A stretch of 64,000 bases of DNA from CAVVEQ01 sp963802095 (GTDB lineage: Bacteria; Chloroflexota; Anaerolineae; Anaerolineales; Anaerolineaceae): positions 496,001 to 560,000 of the forward strand of contig CAWDHI010000007.1 of the NCBI GenBank assembly GCA_963802095.1, read 5' to 3'. Made by a program: the position numbers and the translations under genes. Position 1 is the first letter of the stretch, and the number at the start of each line of letters is the position of its first letter. This document shows positions 48,921 through 57,555 of this stretch, piece after piece. The notes under the pieces are model-generated. The model did not search any database. It saw only the letters and a program-made list of their open reading frames with translations, and had not been told where the DNA came from.

Positions 48921-50412
48921 CCCAAGCTTCCACAGTTAAGTTTTCTTTCATCAGGTAACCGTCGTACTGAACCCCTGTACCACTGGATATCCACCCATCC
49001 AGGTTGAAGGGCAGGGAGCCATCGGCTGAAATCCACTCGCCATTATAACGCCGCGCCAGATGGACGTGGGTGCCGTTCGAGAATCCCCCTTCGCAGGAAG
49101 GATGACCGATCCTCTCCCCAGCCTTCACCTCCGTACCTTGTGCCACCCGGTCTCGCGATTCCACGTGCATATAGATCACCGTCCAGCCGGTCTGTTCGTA
49201 TCCATCGCCATCCAGATCCTGGATCACGACCCCATCCTGGGCGCGGGTGATCAACCCGTCGGATACAGCCGTCACCCATTCGTCGGAAGGCACGCAGCCA
49301 AGGGTATCGGCGGGAGGGGCAAAATCCAGGGCAGCCCAGGCCGCGCCATCCCCCCAACCGCCATGCGGCCCGCTGGTGAAGGACCATACCTTCCCCGTTT
49401 CAAAGGGCAATTGCATGAGAGGCTGGATAAGATCGGGTGGCAGCAACGGCTCAAAGGAGTAATCGAATGGATATCCGAAAAGATTGGAGTAAGCTTCGTC
49501 TAATCCTCCCCCGTTAACAGCGCGATTCCATGCATCCAATCCGGCCAGGCGGCTCATGCAAAGTTGAACCCCGGCAGTGCCGGCATTGATCTGCGGAGTG
49601 GCGCGAATAACGCTTCCGTCAGCAAGGACAAAATGGGAAAGACCGTTGATCCGCCATAAGTAATACCCACGGTTCAACTCGTTGGCTGCCTGGGAGAGCT
49701 GCAGGTACAACCCTTTGTACGCCGGGTGGAAATACCGCAGGGGGTATACCAGGGTTTCCCCGGCGGGGGAGAGCGAAGATACCCATCCGGATTGGTAATC
49801 GAGCAACGCCAGCAGGAGGCGCGGGTTGACCGAATTTTCGCGGCTGACGCGCTCCACGATCTCCGTACTGGTCAGCACTGAAGTATCCACTTCCTCGGTG
49901 TAGCCGGCAAGATACCCCCCGCGCTGCCGAATGAAATCCGCTATATTGAAACCAAGCGCGGAAGGGCTGTAAACAAGTTCGGAATCGGGGATGATCTTAA
50001 AGCCAGGTGCGTCCTGTACCGGAATGGGCGGGGGGATCTGAAGCAGGCGGCCTACTTCAAGCATTTCGGGATTAATCGGCTGGTTGGCCTCAATGAGCGC
50101 ATTCACGTCCACGCCAAAATAGAAGGCGATGGCGTTGAGCGTATCCCCGTATTGGACGATATGCTGGGTAAAGTCGCTGCGGATGGCTGGTAATACCCGA
50201 TCCGCATCTGGTGATGGGTTGATAAGCGGCGCACCAGGCTCGCGGGTTGACAGGCGGTAAGCGGAAAGATCTGGGGTTGGGGTTAATTCCGAAGCAGTGG
50301 GCCCTACGGGAAACCCTCCCGGTGGTGGCGTTTGGACGCGAAGGCAACCGCTGATGATAGCCGATATGGCGATGGAGAGTAGCAACGGCTTGAATATTCT
50401 ATAAATATTCAT
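48886..50412 (-). CDS. LysM/M23 lipoprotein, copy 1
   Basis: A 508-residue lipoprotein; lipobox IISGC (Cys at about 23). LysM domain at about 80-125 (IVQYGDTLNAIAFYFGVDVN). Helical domain from about 200 with NSVNPRLLLALLDYQSGWVS; in transglycosylases the residue before SG is the catalytic Glu, here Gln. M23 domain at about 340-480: FTSGPHGGWGDGAAW, AALDFAPP, IYMHVESRDR and GTHVHLARRYNG, so zinc ligands are complete; DLDGDGYEQTGW precedes. Probably acts on or scaffolds the cell wall. Its ATG overlaps the stop of the HIT gene by 4 bases. Confidence 0.89.
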   Translation of the reverse strand: MNIYRIFKPLLLSIAISAIISGCLRVQTPPPGGFPVGPTASELTPTPDLSAYRLSTREPGAPLINPSPDADRVLPAIRSDFTQHIVQYGDTLNAIAFYFGVDVNALIEANQPINPEMLEVGRLLQIPPPIPVQDAPGFKIIPDSELVYSPSALGFNIADFIRQRGGYLAGYTEEVDTSVLTSTEIVERVSRENSVNPRLLLALLDYQSGWVSSLSPAGETLVYPLRYFHPAYKGLYLQLSQAANELNRGYYLWRINGLSHFVLADGSVIRATPQINAGTAGVQLCMSRLAGLDAWNRAVNGGGLDEAYSNLFGYPFDYSFEPLLPPDLIQPLMQLPFETGKVWSFTSGPHGGWGDGAAWAALDFAPPADTLGCVPSDEWVTAVSDGLITRAQDGVVIQDLDGDGYEQTGWTVIYMHVESRDRVAQGTEVKAGERIGHPSCEGGFSNGTHVHLARRYNGEWISADGSLPFNLDGWISSGTGVQYDGYLMKENLTVEAWDARLPENQIQR

Positions 50413-50765
50413 AGGGGATCAAAACGGAAGGGCATATGCCTGCCACCGATCACATGCAGGTGGAGGTGAAAGACCGATTGCCCGGCATCCGGTCCGGTAT
50501 TGATCACCAGGCGGTAACCGCCATCCTTCAATCCGGTTTCGGCGGCAAGGCGTTTGGCAGTGAGCAGCATGTGCCCCAGCAGGTTTTGGTGCGCGGGTAG
50601 AGCAGAATTCATGGATTCAATGTGCTCCAGTGGCACGACCAGCAGGTGCACCGGTGTGACCGGGCGGGCATCCCGGAAGCAGATCAGCAAATCATCCCGG
50701 AATAGGACCTCCGCCGGAAGCTCACCGCGGATAATGCGGCAGAAAGGACAGGGAGAGAGCTCCAT
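50409..50765 (-). CDS. HIT-family nucleotide-binding protein
   Basis: A 118-residue protein of the histidine-triad family, which hydrolyses nucleoside phosphoramidates or dinucleotides. The zinc-type N-terminal motif CPFCRIIRGELPAEVLF and the triad FHLHLHVIGG near the C-terminus are complete, with HLLVVPLEHIESM between them. I start it at ATG 50765; an ATG nine codons upstream is also possible and no strong ribosome binding site separates them. First gene of a minus-strand operon with the three LysM-M23 lipoproteins and the MFS exporter. Confidence 0.92.
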   Translation of the reverse strand: MELSPCPFCRIIRGELPAEVLFRDDLLICFRDARPVTPVHLLVVPLEHIESMNSALPAHQNLLGHMLLTAKRLAAETGLKDGGYRLVINTGPDAGQSVFHLHLHVIGGRHMPFRFDPL

Positions 50766-50800
50766 CAGGGGAATAGGTGCAAGATTCATGCAACAGGGTG

Positions 50801-50830
50801 AAAAAAATACCGGGGAGTGTGACCTCCCCG
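50801..50830 (-). terminator. Intrinsic terminator after ino1
   Basis: On the minus strand a 7-8 bp stem (50823-50830 with 50810-50817) is followed by a T-rich run (seven A residues on the plus strand at 50801-50807). It separates ino1 from the HIT gene. Confidence 0.88.
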
Positions 50831-50857
50831 ATAGCACGATTGCAGCGGCTGTTCGTG

Positions 50858-51949
50858 TTACTCTTTCTTTTCCTCACCCTGAATGTAAGCTTCTGTCATC
50901 TCACGGCAGATGTTATCCTTGAACTGCTTGGGAGGTGTTTTCATGAAATAGGAGGAGGGAGCAACCAATGGACCTTTCAGCCCGCGATCCAGGCCAAGTT
51001 TGGCGCAGCGCACGGCGTCGATGATCACGCCAGCGGAGTTGGGGGAATCCCACACTTCCAGCTTGGCTTCCAGGTTTAGCGGAACTTCACCGAAGGTGGT
51101 ACCTTCCATGCGGACGTAGCACCACTTGCGGTCAGTGAGCCAAGGAACATAATCGGATGGGCCAACGTGCACATTATCCGGGTCGAGTTTATAGGGCAGC
51201 ATGCTGGTGACCGCGCCGGTTTTGGAGATCTTCTTGGATTCCAAACGCTCGCGTTCGAGCATGTTCATAAAATCGGTATTACCGCCGAAATTGAGCTGGT
51301 AGGTGCGGTCCAGGCGCACGCCGCGATCGACGAACAGGCTGGTGAGAACCCGATGCAGGATGGTGGCCCCCACCTGGCTCTTGATATCATCCCCGATGAT
51401 GGGCAGGCCGCGTTCTTCAAAGCGTTTACCCCAGTATTCTGAGCTGGCAATGAAGACCGGGATGGCGTTCACAAAGGCGCAACCGGCTTCCAGCACCTGC
51501 TCCACATACCACTTGGTGGCCATTTCGGAACCGACTGGGAGATAGTTGACCACTACGTCGGTCTTGGTTTCTTTCAGGATCTGAATAATATCCGCGGTTG
51601 GTCCTGGAGCTTTCTTCAGGATCTGGGAAAGATATTTTCCCAGACCATCGTGGGTCATGCCGCGAACCACCGGAACGCCCAGCTTGGGAACATCACAGAA
51701 CTTGAAGGTGTTATTGGGGTAGGAAAAGATCGCTTCAGAAAGATCTTTACCCACCTTGGTATCGACGATATCGATGGCGGCGGAGAATTCCACGTCGCGG
51801 ATGTGATATCCGCCAAGGTTTACGTGCATCAGACCGGGGATGCGGTCGGAATCCTTCGCGTTCTTATAGAATTCAACACCCTGAACGAGGGAGGATGCGC
51901 AGTTACCCACGCCGATAATAGCCACACGCACTTTTTTCTTTTCAGCCAT
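50858..51949 (-). CDS. ino1: Myo-inositol-1-phosphate synthase
   Basis: Converts glucose-6-phosphate to inositol-1-phosphate with NAD; 363 residues, the short prokaryotic/actinobacterial form. NAD site IIGVGNCASSLVQGVEFY at the N-terminus, IDIVDTKVGKDLSEAIF, TDVVVNYLPVGSEMATKWY, and the catalytic region GDDIKSQVGATILHR with the conserved lysine, then QLNFGGNTDFMNMLERERL. It implies inositol lipids or inositol-based solutes. Single-gene unit with its own terminator, divergent from the histidine kinase gene. Confidence 0.95.
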   Translation of the reverse strand: MAEKKKVRVAIIGVGNCASSLVQGVEFYKNAKDSDRIPGLMHVNLGGYHIRDVEFSAAIDIVDTKVGKDLSEAIFSYPNNTFKFCDVPKLGVPVVRGMTHDGLGKYLSQILKKAPGPTADIIQILKETKTDVVVNYLPVGSEMATKWYVEQVLEAGCAFVNAIPVFIASSEYWGKRFEERGLPIIGDDIKSQVGATILHRVLTSLFVDRGVRLDRTYQLNFGGNTDFMNMLERERLESKKISKTGAVTSMLPYKLDPDNVHVGPSDYVPWLTDRKWCYVRMEGTTFGEVPLNLEAKLEVWDSPNSAGVIIDAVRCAKLGLDRGLKGPLVAPSSYFMKTPPKQFKDNICREMTEAYIQGEEKKE

Positions 51950-52049
51950 TGCAGGTGTTTCTCCTTGGATGAATTATCGGCTCCTGGCGGAGAAAATCCC
52001 TCAAAAAGCTGCCTATGCTATAATCATTTCAGCATAAGTCGGGAAAATC

Positions 52050-53459
52050 ATGCCAATAGCGTATTCCGATTATACCAGCCGGCTGGAAAGACTGCTGGAA
52101 ATCTGCAAGAATCTCAGCTCTAATTTGGAATTGGAGCCTTTGCTCCATTCCATCATCGAGAGCGCGGCCGAACTGACCTACAGTGAATCCAGCTCGATCC
52201 TCGTTCTGGATGAAGAGAAAAACTTTCTCAAATTTCTGGCTGCCCCCTGGTACATGATGGAATCGCTCAAAACCATCAATGTCCCGTTGGATAGAAGCGT
52301 GGCGGGATGGGTCTTCACCAACGGCCAGCCGATGGCAATCCAGCATGCCGAAAAGGACGAACGCATCTTCCGCCTGGTGGATAAACAGCTCACCGACAGC
52401 ACCACCTCGATCCTGGCTGTGCCGCTCGTTTCGAAGGGTGAAGTGATCGGAGTGATGGAGTGCATTAACAAGAGCAACAACGCCCAATATACAGAAGAGG
52501 ATGTAACCATCGTCGAAACCCTGGCAGCCCAGGCTGCCGTGGCTATCCAGAATAACTGGCTTTTGGATGAAACCCAGACTGCCTACGAGAAAATGATGCA
52601 ACTGGATCGCATGAAGAGCGACTTCATGGCCATCGTCTCGCACGAGCTGCGCACCCCCCTGGGTTTGGTGTTGGGGCACTCCTCGCTATTGATGGACACG
52701 GTAAGCGAGGATCAAAAGCAGGACCTGATGGTGATCGCCTCAAGCGCCAACAGGATGAAGGAGATCATCGAACAATTCTCCGATTCGGACACGCTGGAGC
52801 ACGATCTTGCGGAGCTGCGTCGGCAAAGGTTGAGCGTTTCCGCCCTGGTGAAAGAAATCGTGGATTCATTCCGCGAGATGGCAGAAATCCGAAAGATCGG
52901 TTTGATCCTCGAACTGCCCGGATCGGATATGATTGTTGAAGGCGACATGGATAAGATCGGCATTGCCCTGCGAAACCTCATCCAGAACGCGTTGACATTT
53001 ACTAACGCGGGCGGCAAGGTGAAGGTGAAGGGAGAGGTGGTGCCGGGGTACGTGAAGATCACCGTCATGGATAACGGTATCGGCATCCCGCCAGAAGAGC
53101 TAGGGAAGATCTTCACTAGGTTTTACCAGGTGGAAAAGCACCTCACCCGCAAGCACGGCGGGGTGGGGCTGGGGCTTTCGATCGCGAAGGAAATGGTGGA
53201 GCTGCATGGGGGAACCATATCGGTGGAGAGCGTGGAGGGCATGGGCAGCAAGTTCTCCTTCAGGCTGCCCTCCAGCGCAGCCCAAGCCAGCGCTGCACAA
53301 AGGGTGTTCCAAACAGGGCCACTTGCGGGCAAATCGCCTGCGCAGCCCGCAAAAGCCGTCACCGGGACGCTGGGCAAGCCCCCCCCGCTGCCGCTTACCG
53401 GCAGCCTTAAACCCCGGCCTGTAAATCCCGCCGATTCTCCACTGGAGGAAATGAAATAA
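52050..53459 (+). CDS. GAF-domain sensor histidine kinase
   Basis: A 469-residue soluble kinase. GAF domain at about 10-180 (SLEL-type helix, then SSSILVLDEEKNFLKFLAAP, VPLVSKGEVIGVMECINK). HisKA helix with the phosphoacceptor His in DFMAIVSHELRTPLGLVLGH (about residue 208). HATPase domain: NLIQNALTFTNAGGKVKVKG (N box), VMDNGIGIPPEEL (G1), KHGGVGLGLSIAKEMVELHG (G2). The last 65 residues are an Ala/Pro-rich tail of unknown role. No membrane helix, so it senses an internal signal; no response regulator gene is adjacent, so it is an orphan kinase. Confidence 0.94.
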   Translation: MPIAYSDYTSRLERLLEICKNLSSNLELEPLLHSIIESAAELTYSESSSILVLDEEKNFLKFLAAPWYMMESLKTINVPLDRSVAGWVFTNGQPMAIQHAEKDERIFRLVDKQLTDSTTSILAVPLVSKGEVIGVMECINKSNNAQYTEEDVTIVETLAAQAAVAIQNNWLLDETQTAYEKMMQLDRMKSDFMAIVSHELRTPLGLVLGHSSLLMDTVSEDQKQDLMVIASSANRMKEIIEQFSDSDTLEHDLAELRRQRLSVSALVKEIVDSFREMAEIRKIGLILELPGSDMIVEGDMDKIGIALRNLIQNALTFTNAGGKVKVKGEVVPGYVKITVMDNGIGIPPEELGKIFTRFYQVEKHLTRKHGGVGLGLSIAKEMVELHGGTISVESVEGMGSKFSFRLPSSAAQASAAQRVFQTGPLAGKSPAQPAKAVTGTLGKPPPLPLTGSLKPRPVNPADSPLEEMK

Positions 53460-53490
53460 CAGAACCCTCGCGTGAAGGCGGGGGAAAGGG

Positions 53491-53496
53491 TATAAT
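53491..53496 (+). promoter_or_regulatory. -10 box of tRNA-Pro
   Basis: A consensus TATAAT lies 11 bases before the first base of the tRNA. No convincing -35 box is visible in the preceding 25 bases. Confidence 0.6.
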
Positions 53497-53507
53497 CAGA
53501 CCCGCCG

Positions 53508-53582
53508 CGGGGCGTGGCTCAGTCCGGCTAGAGCGCACGGTTCGGGACCGTGAGGTCGGCGGTTCAAATCCGCCCGCCCCGA
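53508..53582 (+). tRNA. tRNA-Pro(CGG)
   Basis: Acceptor stem CGGGGCG/CGCCCCG closes 53508-53514 with 53575-53581. Anticodon stem CACGG/CCGTG encloses TTCGGGA with anticodon CGG, which reads CCG. The T arm is GGCGG-TTCAAAT-CCGCC. The D arm GGCTC…GAGC is intact. CCA is not encoded. A terminator follows directly. Confidence 0.96.
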
Positions 53583-53719
53583 CTTATTATTGAAACCCTG
53601 GTTCCCGACAGGGTTTTTGTTTTAAAATGAGGTCGGCGATTTCCCAAAAAAGAATGAGATTTCACAAATCCGCCCGCCCCGACTTATTATTGAAACCCTG
53701 ATTCCCGACAGGGTTTTTG
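53565..53719 (+). repeat. Direct duplication of the tRNA-Pro 3' end and terminator
   Basis: 53565-53619 (end of the T arm, 3' acceptor strand, terminator) is repeated at 53665-53719 with one mismatch, exactly 100 bases apart. Just before the second copy, TGAGGTCGGCG at about 53628-53638 repeats the variable-loop/T-stem start of the tRNA, followed by about 27 unrelated bases. The second copy is thus a partial tRNA interrupted by a short insertion. It resembles the footprint left when an element integrates at a tRNA 3' end, or a slipped tandem duplication; no integrase is nearby. Confidence 0.85.
53593..53618 (+). terminator. Terminator after tRNA-Pro
   Basis: An 8-bp stem (53593-53600 with 53609-53616), loop GTTCCCGA, then further T residues. 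A second copy lies exactly 100 bases on, at 53693-53718. Confidence 0.85.
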
Positions 53720-53768
53720 GTATAAACCCTTATAATTTCTCTATTCCATACCGCAGGATATTAACCGT

Positions 53769-54968
53769 ATGAAACCCGTCTCCCCCAAACTCATCCTGGC
53801 GCTCAACTACCTCATCTTCCTCTGCTTCGGCATGTTCATGGGCGGGATCGGAACGGTTTTCAACGAGCTGGCGGTCCAGACCTCGTCCTCGCTCACCGCC
53901 ATCGGGGGGATAATCACTTTCCTCTTCCTGGGTTCCCTGCTGGCGCAGGTCGCAGCGGGGCCGCTGACCGACCGCTTTGGGCATGGCAACACCCTCGTGG
54001 CAGCCCTCATCATCCTCGGGCTGGGGATCATTGGTTTCACCTTTGCCCGCAGCCTGCCGGTCATGTTCGCCCTGGTGTTCATCACCGGCATAGGACAAGG
54101 GGGGGTGGATATTGGCGCAAACCTGGTTGTTTCGGATTCGGCCCCTGAGGATAACACTTCGGTTCTCAACCTGCTGCACTTTTTCTTCGGGGTTGGTGCT
54201 TTTCTTGGCCCGGCGCTCATCAGCCTGACCATCGCTTCCACCGGCTCCGGGCTGCTGGTGGAACGCCTCACCGCCGGAGCTCTTGTTCTCCTGGGGATCA
54301 CGATCTATTTCCTGCTCAGGGATCAGAAAACCAGATCGGTTGTCGACTCTAAAACGGTAGCACAAAAGGACCAGGGATTCCGGGTATATCTTTCGCCACT
54401 GCTCTGGCTTTTGGGAATCCTGATGGTTGCTTACGTCGGCCTGGAGTTTGGGCTGGGAAGCTGGATCACCAACTACATGTCCATCACCACCGGGGTGGCG
54501 CTGCAGTATGGCGCGCTAGTCACCTCCGCGTTCTGGGGGGCGCTGGCGCTTGGCCGCCTGGCCGGAGCTGCAGCGAGCCCGCGCATGACCCGCATGAAAC
54601 TGATGACCGTCGCGCTGGTCAGCAGCCTGGTGGGCGCACTGGGAATGATTCCGAGCCAGGGGGCGATCTGGCCGACGGTTCTCTGCATTGCGTGGATCAG
54701 CTTTTCTTTCGGAACTGTCTATCCCACCACGGTGGCGTACGCGATCGCAGAATTCCCCAATGAACAGGGGAAGGCAGTGGGTTTTTTGGTGGCGTTGGGA
54801 AATATCGGCGGGATCGTCCTGCCCTGGCTGGCTGGTATCCTGCTTGTAAATTCCACCAGGTTTGGGTACCTCGGTTTTATCCTGCTTTCGGTGCTGGCTA
54901 TGCTGTTCATACTCTTCCTGATCCAGCGCAGGAATATGCGGGCACCGTCAGCTACTTCTATGGATTAA
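53769..54968 (+). CDS. MFS transporter (FucP/sugar-like)
   Basis: A 399-residue protein with 12 predicted helices. The motif AAGPLTDRFGHGNTLVAALI after helix 2 is the MFS loop signature. GIGQGGVDIGANLVVSDSAP in helix 4-5 and NLLHFFFGVGAFLGPALISL resemble the FucP/sugar-proton symporter group, as does ALGRLAGAAASPRMTRMKLM in the second half. Substrate unknown. Its stop overlaps the stop of the convergent GntR-PBP gene by 4 bases, so no terminator separates them. Confidence 0.87.
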   Translation: MKPVSPKLILALNYLIFLCFGMFMGGIGTVFNELAVQTSSSLTAIGGIITFLFLGSLLAQVAAGPLTDRFGHGNTLVAALIILGLGIIGFTFARSLPVMFALVFITGIGQGGVDIGANLVVSDSAPEDNTSVLNLLHFFFGVGAFLGPALISLTIASTGSGLLVERLTAGALVLLGITIYFLLRDQKTRSVVDSKTVAQKDQGFRVYLSPLLWLLGILMVAYVGLEFGLGSWITNYMSITTGVALQYGALVTSAFWGALALGRLAGAAASPRMTRMKLMTVALVSSLVGALGMIPSQGAIWPTVLCIAWISFSFGTVYPTTVAYAIAEFPNEQGKAVGFLVALGNIGGIVLPWLAGILLVNSTRFGYLGFILLSVLAMLFILFLIQRRNMRAPSATSMD

Positions 54969-56059
54969 CCGGAAACTTCGATCAATTCCCCGGTCCGGAA
55001 GGTGATGTAGCCCGGGATCTGGGTGATGATCTTTTTGGCTTCCGCGGTCGATATCCAGTGAAAAAGCTTTTTCAGGGGGTTTTGAGCCGCATTCTCACTT
55101 CTGGCAACCAGCTGGTAACTTTCCAGGGCGAGCGGAATGAAATCCAGCCCGAGTGCGCGGGAGGAAGCTTCCAATCCGATTCCCGCATTGGCACCCCCTT
55201 CGGCAATCGCCTGGGCGATCTCCGAATGGGTTGATCTTTCATTCCCGTATCCCACGATCCCATCCCCCTCCAACCCGATGGTCTTTAGCTGATAATCCAG
55301 CCAGACCCGTGTTCCGGAACCCGATTGGCGGTTGATGAACTTGATGCCGGGTTTTACCAGGTCCTGCAGACCGGTGACCTTGAGGGGATTCCCCGGTGGA
55401 AGAATCAACCCCAGGCTGCGCTCGGCCAGGGTGAGCAGGCTCACCCTTTTGCCCGGCAGAAGGCGGCTGATGAAGGGAACATTGTAGGTCCCGGTTTCCG
55501 CGTCCCACAGGTGACAACCGGTAAAATCCGCTTTACCTTCCTCCAGCGCGATCAGCCCCCCCAGGCTGCCGCAAAAGGAGAGGCTTATCCGGATGGATGG
55601 CTCTATCACCTCAAAGCGGGAGGTGATGCGGGCAACCGCCAGGTCGTGGCTGCCCCAAAAACGCAGCTCGGATTCGTGGGGAGCCTCCTTCTCGGCTTCC
55701 GTCACCCGGAAGCGATCCAGCGCGTGCAAAAAAGCCTGCTCGGTCTCGGCGGGGGTGAAACCGGAATTGACCGCTTCCAGGATGAAAGATTCGGCCTTGT
55801 GGATAAGCGTGGTACGGCGCAGCGGGATATCCGCCCTGGTGGTGGGAACGGAAGCCACCCGGGTACCCAGCCCGGAGCGGCTGGCGACCAACCCCTCGCG
55901 GGCAAGCTCCTGGTAGGCCCGCTGGACCGTTCCCTGGGTGCATCCCCAGGCTTCGGTAAGCTGGCGGATGGTGGGAAGCTGGTGTCCCGGTTTAAGTTTT
56001 CCCTCGAGGATCTCAAGCTTGATCGAACTGGCAATTTTCAGGTAAAGAGGTTCTTCCAT
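54965..56059 (-). CDS. GntR-PBP fusion regulator, probable tungstate/molybdate sensor
   Basis: A 364-residue DNA-binding protein. Residues 1-70 form a GntR winged helix (YLKIASSIKLEILEGKLKPG, TIRQLTEAWGCTQGTVQRAY, LVASRSGLGTRVAS). From about 130 a periplasmic-binding-protein-like fold follows (LRFWGSHDLAVARITSRF, GTRVWLDYQLKTIGLEGDG, EIAQAIAEGGANAGIGLEA), the type used to sense oxyanions such as molybdate. A short helical linker with PAETEQAFLHALDRF joins them. Divergent from the tungstate transporter operon with an 86-base spacer; it is most likely the local regulator of that operon. AAGGA lies upstream of the start. Confidence 0.85.
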   Translation of the reverse strand: MEEPLYLKIASSIKLEILEGKLKPGHQLPTIRQLTEAWGCTQGTVQRAYQELAREGLVASRSGLGTRVASVPTTRADIPLRRTTLIHKAESFILEAVNSGFTPAETEQAFLHALDRFRVTEAEKEAPHESELRFWGSHDLAVARITSRFEVIEPSIRISLSFCGSLGGLIALEEGKADFTGCHLWDAETGTYNVPFISRLLPGKRVSLLTLAERSLGLILPPGNPLKVTGLQDLVKPGIKFINRQSGSGTRVWLDYQLKTIGLEGDGIVGYGNERSTHSEIAQAIAEGGANAGIGLEASSRALGLDFIPLALESYQLVARSENAAQNPLKKLFHWISTAEAKKIITQIPGYITFRTGELIEVSG

Positions 56060-56102
56060 TGCGTTTCCTTAATCCATTATAGCAAAGGATTGGCAGCCTA
56101 TC

Positions 56103-56132
56103 TTGATAAAAGTATACTTAATGCAGTACAAT
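56103..56132 (+). promoter_or_regulatory. Promoter of the tup operon with palindromic operator
   Basis: -35 TTGATA (56103-56108) and -10 TACAAT (56127-56132), spacer 18. Inside the spacer is a perfect 10-bp palindrome, AAGTATACTT (56110-56119), a good candidate operator for the divergent GntR-PBP protein. The expected transcript start, about 56139, leaves only a few bases before the tupB ATG at 56146, so the message is nearly leaderless. Confidence 0.6.
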
Positions 56133-56145
56133 AATACACATTGCC

Positions 56146-56808
56146 ATGAATAACAACTTCGCCGAGATCGTCGCGCTCACCTTTTATGTTTCCGGTTCTG
56201 CATTACTGATAAGCGCTTTTATCGGCATTCCCCTGGGAGCGTGGTGGGGGTTCCATCCCTTCTGGGGCAGGAAAATGACCACAGCTATGCTATATACCGG
56301 CATGGGGCTGCCACCGGTGGTGGTGGGGCTCTTCGTGTACCTGCTGCTTTCGCGAAGCGGACCGGTGGGCGGCTTGAATTCTCCGCTGCTGCCGCGCCTC
56401 TTCACACCGGGCGCGATGATCCTGGCACAGGTGATCATTGCCTTCCCAGTGGTTGCCGGGCTGACCATGGCTTCGGTGATGGGGGTTTCGAAGGCTATGC
56501 GCTGGCAGATCCAGGCACTTGGCGCGGATAGAACCCAGTCCATCCGCGCGGTTCTTTGGGAAGCCCGAAGGGGGGTGATCCTGGCATTGGTGGCCGGGTT
56601 CGGCGCCATCATCTCCGAAGTCGGCGCCGTGATGCTGGTGGGCGGGAACATTGCTGGAAAGACGCGCGTGCTCACCACCGCGATCGTTCTGGAAACCCGC
56701 CAGGGAAATTTCCTCTTTGCCCTGCAGCTGGGCATCGCTCTATTGATCATCGCCTTCATCATTAACTTCGCCGTCGTGCTCATCCAGGAAAAGGACGGCC
56801 AGGGATGA
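56146..56808 (+). CDS. tupB: Tungstate ABC transporter permease
   Basis: A 220-residue inner-membrane permease with about five helices. The BPD_transp_1 EAA loop is QIQALGADRTQSIRAVLWEA, followed by RGVILALVAGFGAIISEVGA. The pattern, including GLPPVVVGLFVYLLLSRSGP and GNIAGKTRVLTTAIVLETRQ, is that of TupB rather than ModB/CysT permeases. No Shine-Dalgarno site is visible, in line with a near-leaderless transcript. Overlaps tupC by ATGA. Confidence 0.9.
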   Translation: MNNNFAEIVALTFYVSGSALLISAFIGIPLGAWWGFHPFWGRKMTTAMLYTGMGLPPVVVGLFVYLLLSRSGPVGGLNSPLLPRLFTPGAMILAQVIIAFPVVAGLTMASVMGVSKAMRWQIQALGADRTQSIRAVLWEARRGVILALVAGFGAIISEVGAVMLVGGNIAGKTRVLTTAIVLETRQGNFLFALQLGIALLIIAFIINFAVVLIQEKDGQG

Positions 56809-57536
56809 GCAAGGAGATGTTCAACTTGGATCGCGTCATCCGCCGCTACGATCAGCGTTTCGCGCTTGAGGTGGATTCCCTGCGGATCAATAAGGGTGAA
56901 AGGCTGGTGCTTGTGGGTCCGAGCGGAGCCGGTAAAAGCACCCTCCTGCGGCTGCTGAATTTCCTGGAGCCCCCCACCAGTGGGAGCATCCGGTTTGAGG
57001 GGAACAGCTACAGCCGGGAGAAAATGCCGCCGCTTTCAGAAACCCGCAAGGTGACAACAGTTTTTCAGAGCCCGCTGCTGATGAGCATGAGCGTGCTGGA
57101 TAACGTCTGCTGGGGGTTGAAGCTTCGCAAGGTGGAGCATCCAGAAGGAAAAGGCATGGAAGCCCTGGAGATGGTCGGGATGGCTGCGTTTGCCGGCAAC
57201 CATGTTCGGTCCCTTTCCGGCGGAGAAGCCCAGCGAGTTGCCCTGGCAAGGGCGATCGTTCTCTCCACCGATGTGCTTCTCCTGGATGAGCCTACCGCCA
57301 ACCTGGACCCCTACAACGTGGGCTTAATCGAATCGATCGTTCTGAAGCTTAACCAGGAAAAAGGAACCACGATCGTGATGGTTACCCACAATGTGTTCCA
57401 GGCGCACCGGCTTGGGACGCAGGCTGCCTTGCTCCTGGATGGTAGGATCGTTGAACACGCGCCGGTGGAGAAATTCTTCACCCTTCCCGAGGATACACGC
57501 ACCTCCGCGTTCACCCGCGGCGAAATGGTGTATTAA
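56805..57536 (+). CDS. tupC: Tungstate ABC transporter ATPase
   Basis: A 243-residue ATP-binding subunit. Walker A VGPSGAGKSTLLRLL (about 40-54), Q-loop in TTVFQSPLLMSMSV, signature LSGGEAQRVALARAI, Walker B VLLLDEPTANLDP and switch His in VMVTHNVFQAHRLG. It has no C-terminal TOBE/MOP domain, so oxyanion sensing is left to the separate regulator. Second gene of the operon; ATGA overlap with tupB. Confidence 0.92.
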   Translation: MSKEMFNLDRVIRRYDQRFALEVDSLRINKGERLVLVGPSGAGKSTLLRLLNFLEPPTSGSIRFEGNSYSREKMPPLSETRKVTTVFQSPLLMSMSVLDNVCWGLKLRKVEHPEGKGMEALEMVGMAAFAGNHVRSLSGGEAQRVALARAIVLSTDVLLLDEPTANLDPYNVGLIESIVLKLNQEKGTTIVMVTHNVFQAHRLGTQAALLLDGRIVEHAPVEKFFTLPEDTRTSAFTRGEMVY

Positions 57537-57555
57537 ATCAATTTTGGAGGAAAAG

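Noticed and set aside
53628..53682. Second tRNA-Pro gene
   Set aside because: Only parts of the variable/T-arm and the 3' strand are present, interrupted by unrelated bases; no D arm or anticodon arm.
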